Assembly (NCBI RefSeq): GCF_015351245.1
Contig: NZ_JADKSO010000001.1
Span: forward strand, 558,001 to 622,000
DNA length: 64,000 bases
DNA from: Rathayibacter sp. VKM Ac-2879
GTDB lineage: Bacteria; Actinomycetota; Actinomycetes; Actinomycetales; Microbacteriaceae
Direction: 5' to 3'
Shown: in pieces, positions 26,464 through 34,537 of the stretch
How positions within the stretch are numbered: position 1 is the stretch's first letter
Layout: every line of letters starts with the position of its first letter
Position numbers and translations under genes: made by a program
Notes under the pieces: generated by a model
Databases searched by the model: none
The model's input: the letters and a program-made list of their open reading frames with translations, nothing else
Told to the model about the DNA's origin: nothing

Positions 26464-26479
26464 GCTCGTGACAACGAGC
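26464..26479 (+). promoter_or_regulatory. Candidate CGNR-regulator operator
   Basis: Perfect inverted repeat GCTCGT-GACA-ACGAGC, midway between the divergent EamA and CGNR starts. A CAGGAGTCAA sequence also occurs twice, at 26445 and 26505, on either side. Confidence 0.55.
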
Positions 26480-26517
26480 TGGTTGCACAGTACTAACCCG
26501 CCCTGTCAGGAGTCAAC

Positions 26518-27090
26518 ATGGTCTTCGCTTATGACGTCGAAGCATCGCTCACGTCGACCGCGATCCTGGTCAACACCCTTCCTCAGCTGTCCGCGTCGGG
26601 AGGGGACGAGATGGCGACCGTGGATCAGCTCGACGAGTTCCTCCGCGTCAACCGCTACACGGGCAGCCGCACGGGCTCGACGGCGGAGCTGGAGGCCGTG
26701 CGCGCCCTCCGCTCCTCCCTCCGCTCGCTCTGGCTCACGACGGCCGAAGAGGACCTCGTCGCGGTGGTCAACGGGATGCTGGAGTCGGGTCGCGCACTCC
26801 CGCAACTGGTGCGCCACGGCCAGTTCGGTTGGCACCTCCACGCGACGCGCGATGAGAGCCCACTGGCCACCCGCATCCTCGTGGAGGCAGCCATGGCGTT
26901 CGTCGACGTGATCCGCGGAGACGAACGCGAGCGCATCCGAGTGTGCGCGGCGGAGGACTGCGACGCCGTCCTGGTCGACTTCTCACGCAACCGGTCGAAG
27001 CGCTACTGCGACACCGGCAACTGCGGCAACCGAGCCAACGTCGCGGCCTACCGTGCCCGGCGGGCGGCGGAGGAGGCCGGCGGCCTCTAG
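26518..27090 (+). CDS. CGNR zinc-finger transcriptional regulator
   Basis: A 190-residue protein. The N-terminal ~140 residues form the ABATE-type helical domain (LVNTLPQL, FLRVNRYTG, ALRSSLRSLW). The C-terminal zinc finger reads RVCAAEDCDAVLVDFSRN, then RSKRYCDTGNCGNRANVAAY, with all four Cys and the eponymous CGNR. It follows a CAGGAG site and is divergent from the EamA exporter, which it likely controls. Confidence 0.93.
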   Translation: MVFAYDVEASLTSTAILVNTLPQLSASGGDEMATVDQLDEFLRVNRYTGSRTGSTAELEAVRALRSSLRSLWLTTAEEDLVAVVNGMLESGRALPQLVRHGQFGWHLHATRDESPLATRILVEAAMAFVDVIRGDERERIRVCAAEDCDAVLVDFSRNRSKRYCDTGNCGNRANVAAYRARRAAEEAGGL

Positions 27091-27107
27091 CCAGCGGCCG
27101 GGAGTCG

Positions 27108-27136
27108 CGTATAGACTCCTGCGGTCGGCTCTTGAC
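27108..27136 (+). promoter_or_regulatory. Possible promoter region of DEAD-box gene, long 5' leader
   Basis: A -10-like TATAGACT (around 27111) and further on a TTGACA hexamer (27132-27137) occur about 220-245 bases before the helicase ATG. Either would produce a long untranslated leader, which is common for cold- or growth-regulated helicase genes. No riboswitch class is recognised in the leader. Confidence 0.3.
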
Positions 27137-27354
27137 ACCGCGCGCTCGCGTGCGGATGGGTTTGTTAGTCAAGTGGGCCGAGTCTCCGACAGTCGTCGTG
27201 AGACGAATCACATGTGTGAATCGGCCCCGGTCAATGACTCGCCCGGGTTCTCCCCCTGCTGCCTTCGCAGCGGAACAGCGCACGGATGCTCCGCACGACG
27301 GAGCTGCTCCGGCGCCGCTTCTTCGCGCACGACCTGAACCCAGGAAGAACAGCC

Positions 27355-29322
27355 ATGCCTAAGAACAAAAAGCCCGCCGGCGGACGTCCGGCCAAGAACT
27401 TCGAGCCCAACCGCTTCGGTGCCTCGAGCGGCAAGTCGCAACTGGGAGGACGCCCGCGGTTCGCGGCGGCCAAGCCGGGTTCGCGGAGCGAAGGACACCG
27501 CGGCTACCGCCCGATCGACGAGAACGCGCCCAAGAAGGCGCGGTGGAACGCCGACGAGCGTGCAGCGCGTGCGACCGAGCGCGAGGAGCGGCCCGCCCGC
27601 GGGTACGACCGCGATGCGCGTCCCGCGCGATCGGCCGACCGCGACGAGCGGCCTCGCACGAACGATCGGGACTCGCGTCCTGCGCGCTCCTCCGACCGCG
27701 ACGACCGGCCAGCGCGCGGGTTCGACCGTGACTCCCGGCCGACCCGCGGGTACGACCGTGACTCCCGGCCCGCGCGCCGCGACGAGCGCAGCGAGCGCCC
27801 GGCTCGGCCGTTCGACCGGGATGAGCGACCCTCGCGCGGCTACGACCGCGACTCTCGTCCTGCCCGCGGTAGCGACTCGCGTCCCGCGCGTTCGTCCGAC
27901 CGGGATGAGCGTCCCGCTCGTTCGTTCGACCGCAGCGATCGGCCTGCGCGTTCGTTCGACCGCGACTCCCGCCCCCCGCGGAGCCACGACCGCGGCGATC
28001 GCCCGCGCTCGTTCGACCGTGACTCCCGCCCGGCGCGCCGCGACTCCGGCTCTGACTTCTTCCCGAGCCGCACCACCCGCGCCACGCACCAGGCCGACGA
28101 TGTCGTGCTCGAGCGCCTCGAGGCGACCGCGACGCTCGCCGTCGATGTCGAGGGCGTCACCTTCGGCGACCTCGGCCTCGGCGCCAACATCGTCCGCCAG
28201 CTGACCGAGCTGGGAGCGGCGGCGCCGTTCCCGATCCAGGCCGCGACGATCCCCGAGGTGCTCGCGGGCAAGGACGTCCTCGGCCGCGGCAAGACCGGCT
28301 CGGGCAAGACCATCGCCTTCGGCGCTCCCGTCGTCGAGCGCCTGATGGAGAACAACGGAGCCAAGGGCCGCAAGCCCGGACGTGCACCCCGCGCGCTGAT
28401 CCTCGCGCCGACCCGCGAGCTCGCGATGCAGATCGACCGCACGATCCAACCGATTGCCCGCGCCGTAGGCCTGTTCACGACGACCATCTACGGAGGCGTC
28501 CCGCAGTACAAGCAGGTGGGTGCGCTCCAGCGCGGCGTCGACATCGTCATCGCGACCCCGGGCCGCCTGGAAGACCTGATCGAGCAGGGCCGCCTGGACC
28601 TGTCGAACATCACCATCACGGTGCTCGACGAGGCCGACCACATGTGCGACCTGGGTTTCCTCGAGCCGGTGCAGCGGATCCTCCGCCAGACCGCCGAGGG
28701 CGGTCAGCGCCTGCTGTTCTCGGCCACCCTCGACAAGGGCGTCGCGACGCTCGTCGACGAGTTCCTGGTCGAGCCGAGCGTGCACGAAGTCGCCGGCGAA
28801 GACCAGGCGTCCTCGACGATCGACCACCGTGTGCTCGTCATCGAGCACCGCGACAAGGCCGAGATCATCGAGCAGCTCGCCGCGCGTCAGGGCAAGACCC
28901 TGATCTTCGCGCGCACCCGGGCATTCGCGGAACAGCTCGCGGAGCAGCTCGAGCACGCAGATATTCCCGCGACAAGCCTCCACGGCGACCTGAACCAGTC
29001 GCGTCGCACCCGCAACCTCGCGCTGCTCACGAGCGGTCGCGTCGACGTGCTCGTCGCAACCGACGTCGCCGCGCGCGGCATCCACGTCGACGACATCGAC
29101 CTCGTGATCCAGGCCGACGCCCCCGACGAGTACAAGACGTACCTGCACCGCTCCGGCCGCACCGGTCGCGCGGGCAAGAAGGGCACCGTCGTGACACTCA
29201 TCACTCGCAACCGCCGTCACCGCATGGAAGATCTGCTCGACCGCGCCGAGATCCAGGCCGACATGGTCGAGGCGCGCCCCGGCGACCGCCTCCTGACCGA
29301 GATCAGCGCTCCGGCGGAGTGA
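27355..29322 (+). CDS. DEAD-box RNA helicase with Arg/Asp-rich disordered N-terminus
   Basis: A 655-residue helicase. Residues ~1-245 are disordered: a basic start (PKNKKPAGGRPAKNF), then about twenty imperfect repeats built from RPAR, SFDRD and GYDRDSRP. The helicase core (~265-650) has the Q-motif region PFPIQAATIP, motif I GRGKTGSGKT, Ia PTRELAMQ, DEAD in VLDEADHMCD, SAT in LFSATLDKG, and HRSGRTGRAG. There is no C-terminal tail. The head likely binds RNA and drives self-association. It ends before a 21-bp hairpin shared with the FAS1 gene. Confidence 0.95.
   Translation: MPKNKKPAGGRPAKNFEPNRFGASSGKSQLGGRPRFAAAKPGSRSEGHRGYRPIDENAPKKARWNADERAARATEREERPARGYDRDARPARSADRDERPRTNDRDSRPARSSDRDDRPARGFDRDSRPTRGYDRDSRPARRDERSERPARPFDRDERPSRGYDRDSRPARGSDSRPARSSDRDERPARSFDRSDRPARSFDRDSRPPRSHDRGDRPRSFDRDSRPARRDSGSDFFPSRTTRATHQADDVVLERLEATATLAVDVEGVTFGDLGLGANIVRQLTELGAAAPFPIQAATIPEVLAGKDVLGRGKTGSGKTIAFGAPVVERLMENNGAKGRKPGRAPRALILAPTRELAMQIDRTIQPIARAVGLFTTTIYGGVPQYKQVGALQRGVDIVIATPGRLEDLIEQGRLDLSNITITVLDEADHMCDLGFLEPVQRILRQTAEGGQRLLFSATLDKGVATLVDEFLVEPSVHEVAGEDQASSTIDHRVLVIEHRDKAEIIEQLAARQGKTLIFARTRAFAEQLAEQLEHADIPATSLHGDLNQSRRTRNLALLTSGRVDVLVATDVAARGIHVDDIDLVIQADAPDEYKTYLHRSGRTGRAGKKGTVVTLITRNRRHRMEDLLDRAEIQADMVEARPGDRLLTEISAPAE
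27590..28060 (+). repeat. In-frame degenerate repeats in helicase N-terminus
   Basis: Imperfect tandem units of roughly 18-30 bases built on GACTCCCGGCC / TCGTTCGACCG encode alternating Arg-Pro-Ala-Arg and Phe/Tyr-Asp-Arg-Asp. They arose by in-frame duplication and are prone to length change. Confidence 0.8.
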
Positions 29323-29403
29323 GCTGCGCAGGCGCGACCGAGAGGTGCGCGCCTCCGACGGCCGGGGTTCGGCAGCCGTGACAACGGCCGCCGTGACTCA
29401 GGG

Positions 29404-29459
29404 CGTACGAACGCCGAAGGGCGGACACCTCGCGGTGCCCGCCCTTCGGCGTTCGTACG
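29404..29459. terminator. 21-bp perfect hairpin between convergent helicase and FAS1 genes
   Basis: Positions 29404-29424 are exactly complementary to 29439-29459; after one mismatch the stem continues for four pairs to a TCGC loop. It lies 20 bases after the FAS1 stop on the reverse strand and about 80 bases after the helicase stop, and can serve both. Confidence 0.9.
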
Positions 29460-29479
29460 GTCAGCGACCGCCCCAGGAA

Positions 29480-30157
29480 TTACTTGGCCGGGGGAGTGAG
29501 GACCGTGTCGATGAGGTAGACGGTCGCGTTGGCGGTCTGCACGCCACCGCAGATGACCGAGGCGTCGTTGACCTTGATGTTGTCGCCGGAACCGGTGACG
29601 GTCACGTCGCCGCCCTCGACGGTCGCGTGAGTGCCGTCGATCGCGTCAGGAGCGATCTGGCCGGGGACCACGTGGTAGGTCAGAATCGACGACAGCGTCT
29701 TGGCGCCGTCAGGCGACTTCAGGGTGTCCAGCGTCGCCGCGTCGAGCTTGGCGAACGCGTCGTCGACCGGGGCGAAGACGGTGAACTGGCCGCTGTTCAG
29801 GGTGTCGACGAGGTTGACGTCGGGGTTCAGCTTGCCCGAGACCGCTGCGGTGAGGGTGGTGAGCAGCGGGTTGTTCGACGCAGCGGTCGCCACCGGGTCG
29901 AGGGCCATGCCGCCGACCGAGCCGGCTCCACTCGGCACCTGCGAGGCGTAGGCGGCGCAGCCAGGACCGACGAGGTTCGCGGCGGGGTCCATCGTGGCCA
30001 TGGGCGTCGAGGAGGCAGAGGCCGAGGAGGTCATCATCGGGGTCGACGACTCGCCGGCGGCCGTGCTGCCGCTTCCGCTCGAACAAGCGGTGAGACCGAG
30101 GGCGGCGGTGCCGAGCAGGGCGAATGCGGCGAGGGCGGTACGCTTCGTGGATCGCAT
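29480..30157 (-). CDS. FAS1 (fasciclin) domain lipoprotein, MPT70/MPT83-like
   Basis: A 225-residue secreted protein. Signal sequence with lipobox LGLTAC, a Ser/Thr/Met-rich spacer (~residues 27-60), then one FAS1 domain (~85-222) with conserved [19 protein letters not shown] and final INDA-like [25 protein letters not shown] 30157 follows AAGGAGA. Cell-surface adhesion or redox-linked roles are known for homologues, but the function is unclear. Upstream lies an 11-bp tandem repeat that could be an operator. Confidence 0.92.
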   Translation of the reverse strand: MRSTKRTALAAFALLGTAALGLTACSSGSGSTAAGESSTPMMTSSASASSTPMATMDPAANLVGPGCAAYASQVPSGAGSVGGMALDPVATAASNNPLLTTLTAAVSGKLNPDVNLVDTLNSGQFTVFAPVDDAFAKLDAATLDTLKSPDGAKTLSSILTYHVVPGQIAPDAIDGTHATVEGGDVTVTGSGDNIKVNDASVICGGVQTANATVYLIDTVLTPPAK

Positions 30158-30284
30158 GGGATTTCTCCTTCGTGAGACGGCCCCCACTGATGCGGAGGAC
30201 CTGAACTAGGTGGACCGTTTCGCGGCCGTTGACAGGTCTTCGGAGCCCTGCCGCCGGGGGTTTGGAATTCGCATGACGATCTAG

Positions 30285-30306
30285 GTAACGGCTTCGTAAC
30301 GGCTGC
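30285..30306. promoter_or_regulatory. 11-bp tandem repeat between FAS1 and copper operon
   Basis: GTAACGGCTTC followed directly by GTAACGGCTGC. One helical turn per unit is the spacing used by OmpR-type regulators. It lies in the divergent promoter region of FAS1 and the YcnI/CopC operon. Confidence 0.45.
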
Positions 30307-30390
30307 TGCCCCGTCAGGGACGCGAGGCACGGAGGCGTCGATTACCCTTGTCGAGGCACGCGCGCGCGGGCCGGTTCGGAGGGACGAGCA

Positions 30391-31014
30391 GTGCAGACGC
30401 GAGGCGCACGAGCAGCACGGGGCATCGCCTCGGCCGTCGCCGCGACCACGACTGCCGCTGCATCGCACACGTTCGCCGGAGCGGACATGCCCTCGCCGTC
30501 GATCCTGGCGCTCGCCACCGCCTTCGCCACCGTCGTCTGCGTGATGCTCGCTGGACGCCGTCTCTCCGGCTCTCGCCTCGCTGCCTCCGTGCTCCTCAGC
30601 CAGGTCGCCTACCACGCGCTGTTCCTCGTCGGAGGTGGCGGAGGCGACGTGAGCGTCGTCGGAGACCCTCACGCGCACCTCCACGGCGGGGAGACGATGC
30701 AGCTCGTCGCTGGCGGGATGGGCGCCGCGGGACATGCCGCGCACTCACCCGCGATGTACGTCGCGCATCTTCTGGCGGCTGTGCTCACGATCGCTGCGCT
30801 CCGCCACGGCGAACGGATCTTGTGGACGCTCGGAGCGCAGTGGAGCCGTGTCGTCCTGCGCATCGTCGCGCGCGCCTCCGCTCTCCTTGCCCCCACTTCT
30901 CCCTGCATCGCGGTCCTCGGCGCGACCGAGCCGTGTGCCCCGCATCCGCTCGACGCTGCGCTCACCGCACGACGACACCGCGGCCCGCCGTTGCGCGCCC
31001 TCCGCGTCGCCTGA
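30391..31014 (+). CDS. Unrecognised His-rich membrane protein of copper operon
   Basis: A 207-residue protein from GTG 30391 (GGAGGG site upstream). About four transmembrane helices; the loop after helix 2 is His-rich (DPHAHLHGGE, then GHAAHSPAMYVAHLL), suggestive of metal binding. I do not recognise the family, but its place before YcnI and CopC genes argues for a copper role. The C-terminal 50 residues are cytoplasmic and contain CxxHP (CAPHP). Confidence 0.7.
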   Translation: MQTRGARAARGIASAVAATTTAAASHTFAGADMPSPSILALATAFATVVCVMLAGRRLSGSRLAASVLLSQVAYHALFLVGGGGGDVSVVGDPHAHLHGGETMQLVAGGMGAAGHAAHSPAMYVAHLLAAVLTIAALRHGERILWTLGAQWSRVVLRIVARASALLAPTSPCIAVLGATEPCAPHPLDAALTARRHRGPPLRALRVA

Positions 31015-31121
31015 CGTCCTCCTTCACGGGTGGCGTGAGGCGGCGTTCTCGCGCGCACCGCGAACCCGCGCTGCGCCAGGACCGCGGCACTTTCTGCCAC
31101 ACACAGTCAAGGACTTCGATC

Positions 31122-31901
31122 ATGGTCTCGCTTACTTCCGTCCCCTCTGCTTCCGTCCCGTCTTCCGCTCGCTCCCGCCTGCGTCTCGTCGGCTCCGGCG
31201 TTCTCGTCACCGCGGGCTCGCTCACACTCGCGCTCTCGGCTCCTGCCGCAGCGAGCGCTCATGTCACCGCCGCCGCGACCAGTACCGCGGCAGGCTCCTA
31301 CACCGTCGTCACCTTCTCTCTGGCGCACGGCTGCAACGGCTCGCCGACGACAGCCCTCGCGATCACTCTTCCGGACGGCATCAACTCCGTGAGCCCCACG
31401 GTCAACCCGAACTGGGACGTCGTGAAGAACGAGGTGGACATCACCAACCCCACCCCTGACTCGCAGGGCAACACGGCGACGAAGCGGGTCTCGGACGTCG
31501 TCTACACCGCCAAGACGCCCCTCGCCGACGGCTACCGCGATACCGTCTCGCTGCAGCTTCAGCTCCCCGAGGACGCGGTGGGAAAGACGCTCGAGTTCCC
31601 CGTGCTGCAGAACTGCGAGGTCGGTTCGACCTCGTGGGACCAGCCCACCGTCGAGGGGCAGGACGAGCCGGAGCATCCGGCGCCGACCGTCGCAGTGAGG
31701 GCGTCAGCCGCGATCTCGGGTCACCACGATTCCGACGGCGACGGCGACGAGGCGACGGCGACGACTGCCTCCTCGACGCCGTCGGGATCAGGCGACGATG
31801 TCCTCGCGCGCGTCCTCGGAGTCGGCGGGCTCGTAGTGGGAGCGGTGGGTGTCGCCGTCGCGCTCGCCTCGCGCCGCCGCGGACCGAAGGCGTCGGCGTG
31901 A
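31122..31901 (+). CDS. ycnI: YcnI-family (DUF1775) copper-binding surface protein
   Basis: A 259-residue protein with signal peptide ending ASA, so that His becomes the mature N-terminus (HVTAAA), as required for YcnI copper binding. The DUF1775 domain spans ~45-185 (YTVVTFSLAHGCNG, LPDGINSVSPTVNPNWDV, NCEVGSTSWDQP). A disordered, acidic linker and a C-terminal membrane helix (VLGVGGLVVGAVGVAVALAS) with RRR anchor follow. ATG 31122 is used, after AAGGA. It overlaps CopC by GTGA. Confidence 0.92.
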   Translation: MVSLTSVPSASVPSSARSRLRLVGSGVLVTAGSLTLALSAPAAASAHVTAAATSTAAGSYTVVTFSLAHGCNGSPTTALAITLPDGINSVSPTVNPNWDVVKNEVDITNPTPDSQGNTATKRVSDVVYTAKTPLADGYRDTVSLQLQLPEDAVGKTLEFPVLQNCEVGSTSWDQPTVEGQDEPEHPAPTVAVRASAAISGHHDSDGDGDEATATTASSTPSGSGDDVLARVLGVGGLVVGAVGVAVALASRRRGPKASA

Positions 31902-32509
31902 AGCGAACACGCCTCCTCGTCGCTGCCGCCGTGATCGGGCTGATCGCCGCGATCTCTGTCGCGGCGCCGGCGAGTGCGCACAATTACCTGGTGTCGGCCT
32001 CGCCCGGCGTCGACGCGACCGTCACGCAGCAGCCGGAGTCGCTGGTGCTCACCACCAACGACGACCTCCTGGTGCTCGGGACCGATGGCTCGTCGGCGGC
32101 GCTGCGCGTCGTCGGGCCCGATGGGCTCTATTACGGCGACGGCTGCGTGAAGGTCGTCGGCCCGTCGGCCTCCATGCCAGTGCAGCTCGGGCCGTCCGGA
32201 GCGTACGAGGTCACCTGGCAGGTCGTGTCGACTGACGGTCACCCGGTCTCGGGGCAGTACTCGTTCACGTGGGCGCCGGCAGCGGATGCCACGCTCGCTT
32301 CCGGGTCGTCTTCTGTGCCCGACTGCAACGGGACCGTCGCCGTGTCACAGAGCTCAGGAGCCGACAAGACGGCAGGAGAGGCGGCGGCGTCGTCCGGCGC
32401 GGATCCTGCACTTCTCGCCGACGTGCTGTGGATCGGCGGCGCTCTTGTGGCCGTGGTGGTCGCGGTAGGGATCACCCTGCTGATCCTGCGACGGCGCCCG
32501 CGAGACTGA
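31898..32509 (+). CDS. CopC-domain secreted/membrane-anchored copper protein
   Basis: A 203-residue protein starting at GTG 31898 inside a GTGA overlap. Signal peptide ends ASA, leaving His at the mature N-terminus (HNYLVSASPG), the typical CopC Cu(II) ligand. The CopC beta-sandwich spans ~28-125, ending in TDGHPVSGQYSFTW, whose His is another usual ligand. A Ser-rich linker leads to a C-terminal helix (VLWIGGALVAVVVAVGITLL) and RRR anchor. With YcnI it handles copper outside the membrane. Confidence 0.92.
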   Translation: MKRTRLLVAAAVIGLIAAISVAAPASAHNYLVSASPGVDATVTQQPESLVLTTNDDLLVLGTDGSSAALRVVGPDGLYYGDGCVKVVGPSASMPVQLGPSGAYEVTWQVVSTDGHPVSGQYSFTWAPAADATLASGSSSVPDCNGTVAVSQSSGADKTAGEAAASSGADPALLADVLWIGGALVAVVVAVGITLLILRRRPRD

Positions 32510-32516
32510 CGACGAC

Positions 32517-32557
32517 GGGCCTCCTGCGCATGGTCGTCGGGTCAGCGCAGGAGGCCC
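32517..32557. terminator. Bidirectional hairpin overlapping HAD gene end
   Basis: Perfect 13-bp stem (GGGCCTCCTGCGC and complement) with a 15-base loop, just after the CopC stop. Its right arm contains the stop and last codons of the convergent HAD gene. Confidence 0.85.
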
Positions 32558-33225
32558 TTCAGCGGCCCCTCCTCCAGATCGGCGAGGATGGCCGCCGCGT
32601 CGTCGTAGACGGCGACGGCGCCCGCCTCGCGCAGATCGCTCTCGCTCGTGCCTCCTGAGAGCACGCCCACGGTCGCGAGTCCGGCCTGCCGTGCGGCGAG
32701 GACGTCCCAGGTGGCATCGCCTACCATCACGGCATGATCGCTGATCGTCTCAGCGCGTTCGAGGGCGAGGGTGATCAGGTCGGGCTCGGGTTTCGCGGTG
32801 TCGACGTCGTGCCCACTCGTCACGGCGTGCACGGCGCCGCCCAGATCGAGCACCCCGAGGAGGATGTCGAGCTCGTCCTGCGGGGCTGACGTGGCGAGCA
32901 CGACGCGCACACCCGATCCGACGAGTCGTGCCACGAGCTCGCGGGCGCCAGGCAGGGGCGCGATGCGGCTGCTCAGCTCGGCGTAGTTCTTCGAGTGCAG
33001 CGTCGTGAGCTGGGAGCGGAGCTCGTCGCTCGGCGTCTCGTCGATGAGCATGTCGAGCAGCTTCGTGGAGTCGGCTCCGATCGCCCGCTGGATGCGCCAG
33101 GAGGGCACGGCCAGATCGCGCTGCCAGAATGCCCGAGACCATGCCTCCACGTGGAGGAAGTTGGTGTCGGCGAGGGTCCCGTCGATGTCGAAAAGGACGG
33201 CGGTGATGGGGCGGTCTGCGGTCAT
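32542..33225 (-). CDS. HAD-family phosphoglycolate/beta-phosphoglucomutase-like hydrolase
   Basis: A 227-residue HAD-IA enzyme: nucleophile loop AVLFDIDGTLADTN, motif II LATSAPQ, motif III with KPEPDL, metal acids in VMVGDATWDVLAA. The helical cap and length fit phosphoglycolate phosphatase or sugar-phosphatase types. The ATG at 33225 has no ribosome site but a TAGCTT box about nine bases upstream, so a near-leaderless mRNA is likely. Confidence 0.88.
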   Translation of the reverse strand: MTADRPITAVLFDIDGTLADTNFLHVEAWSRAFWQRDLAVPSWRIQRAIGADSTKLLDMLIDETPSDELRSQLTTLHSKNYAELSSRIAPLPGARELVARLVGSGVRVVLATSAPQDELDILLGVLDLGGAVHAVTSGHDVDTAKPEPDLITLALERAETISDHAVMVGDATWDVLAARQAGLATVGVLSGGTSESDLREAGAVAVYDDAAAILADLEEGPLKGLLR

Positions 33226-33477
33226 GGTGGCCCAAGCTACGCCGAGGGGGCAGGCGAGGGTCACCCCTTGACCGCCCGGCGCCGTCAGCCGGACCGGTCG
33301 GAGTCGTCGAGGCGTGATGCCGTCTGCGATCACGCCGGCGCGTTCGAGCAGCGTGAGTCCCCTCTCGCGCTGCGACGCCGAGCATGCTCCCGGCCGTGCC
33401 AGTGCTTCAGCCGTGCTGAATCATGAGACAGCGACGTGAACTGGTGCTGAACCGACCGCGACGGCCACGATGGACCG

Positions 33478-34401
33478 GTGACCGCCTCCCTCGCCGCCCT
33501 GCCGACCACCCGAGACCGCTTTCTTCTCTGGACGGCTCTCGTCGTCACGGTCGTGCTCTGGGCCTCCGCTTTCGTGGCGATCAGGGCGATGGGCGGCGAC
33601 TTCGGCCCGGGAGCCCTCACCTTCGGGCGGATCGTGGTCGGTGCGGCCTCGCTGAGCGTGGTGCGCGTCGCGTTCCGGAGGCGTCGCCAGGCGATGCCGG
33701 CCCGCGCGGGGCTGCCTCGCGGGCGCCTCCTCGTTCTCGTGATCGCCTGGGGAGTCGCATGGTTCGGCGTCTACACGCTCGCGCTCAGCGCGGCCGAACG
33801 GCACGTCGATGCGGGAACGGCGGCGCTCCTGGTCAACATCGCCCCGATGATCACGGCGGTCTTGGCCGGCCTGCTGCTCGGAGAGGGGTTCCCGCGACGG
33901 CTGCTCGCCGGCATGCTGGTGGCGCTCGTCGGGGTGGCCGTCATCGCGTTCTCGACCTCGACCGGCCAGTTCGACGTGATCGGAGTCGTGCTCGGTCTGC
34001 TCGCGGCCGTGGTCTACGGGAGCGCTGCGACGCTCCAGAAGCGGCTCCTCGCGCACGTCGATGCTCCGACCATGACGTGGCTCGGTGCTGTGGCCACGGC
34101 TGTCGTGTGTCTGCCGTTCGCTCCGGAGTTGCTCTCGGAGCTGGCCGCGGCACCCGTCTCCTCGGCGCTCGCGCTCGTCTACCTCGGCATCTTTCCCACG
34201 GCGATCGCCTTCACGACCTGGGGATATGTGTTGGCGCGCTCGAGCGCGGGGCGCACGGCTGCGTCGACGTACGCGGTGCCGGCCGTGGTCGTCCTGCTGT
34301 CGTGGCTCCTGCTCGGCGAGACCCCACCGATGGCGGCCCTGGTCGGAGGCGCGCTCGCCCTCGCCGGTGTCGCCGTGGCGACCCTGCGTCGTCGCCCTTA
34401 G
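33478..34401 (+). CDS. EamA/DMT-superfamily transporter
   Basis: A 307-residue protein from GTG 33478 with ten predicted transmembrane helices in two EamA repeats (WASAFVAIRAMGGDFGPGAL in the first, AASTYAVPAVVVLLSWLLLG at the end of the second). The motif LLGE after helices 4 and 9 is typical. Substrate unknown; amino-acid or metabolite efflux is common. Confidence 0.9.
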   Translation: MTASLAALPTTRDRFLLWTALVVTVVLWASAFVAIRAMGGDFGPGALTFGRIVVGAASLSVVRVAFRRRRQAMPARAGLPRGRLLVLVIAWGVAWFGVYTLALSAAERHVDAGTAALLVNIAPMITAVLAGLLLGEGFPRRLLAGMLVALVGVAVIAFSTSTGQFDVIGVVLGLLAAVVYGSAATLQKRLLAHVDAPTMTWLGAVATAVVCLPFAPELLSELAAAPVSSALALVYLGIFPTAIAFTTWGYVLARSSAGRTAASTYAVPAVVVLLSWLLLGETPPMAALVGGALALAGVAVATLRRRP

Positions 34402-34477
34402 CTCCCTCCACAGGCGGCGCCTCGGCGCGTCCTCCACAGCAGGAGGGAGCGCTCGGCTGGTGAGCGAACGCCCGGGC

Positions 34478-34483
34478 TATGCT
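34478..34483 (+). promoter_or_regulatory. Possible -10 box of the TelA-PknG operon
   Basis: TATGCT lies 55 bases before the telA-like ATG, which has its own GGTGAGGAT ribosome site. The -35 is not convincing. Confidence 0.4.
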
Positions 34484-34537
34484 GTGCCGACGTTCATCCG
34501 CAGACGGCGCCGAGCGCCGAGAACGGTGAGGATCCCG

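Noticed and set aside
27091-27354. Riboswitch or tRNA in the helicase leader
   Set aside because: No cloverleaf or known riboswitch core could be recognised; the region only offers weak promoter-like boxes.
27590-28060. Tandem repeats that could suggest a CRISPR-like or minisatellite array
   Set aside because: Units are degenerate, unspaced and stay in frame with the helicase; there are no unique spacers or cas genes.
30348-31121. Extension of the YcnI gene upstream to 30348
   Set aside because: The extension overlaps a different-frame membrane protein, whereas ATG 31122 begins a proper signal peptide.
33226-33477. Short ORFs between HAD and EamA genes
   Set aside because: They overlap antisense frames, lack ribosome sites and show no recognisable protein features; I see nothing functional beyond likely promoters.
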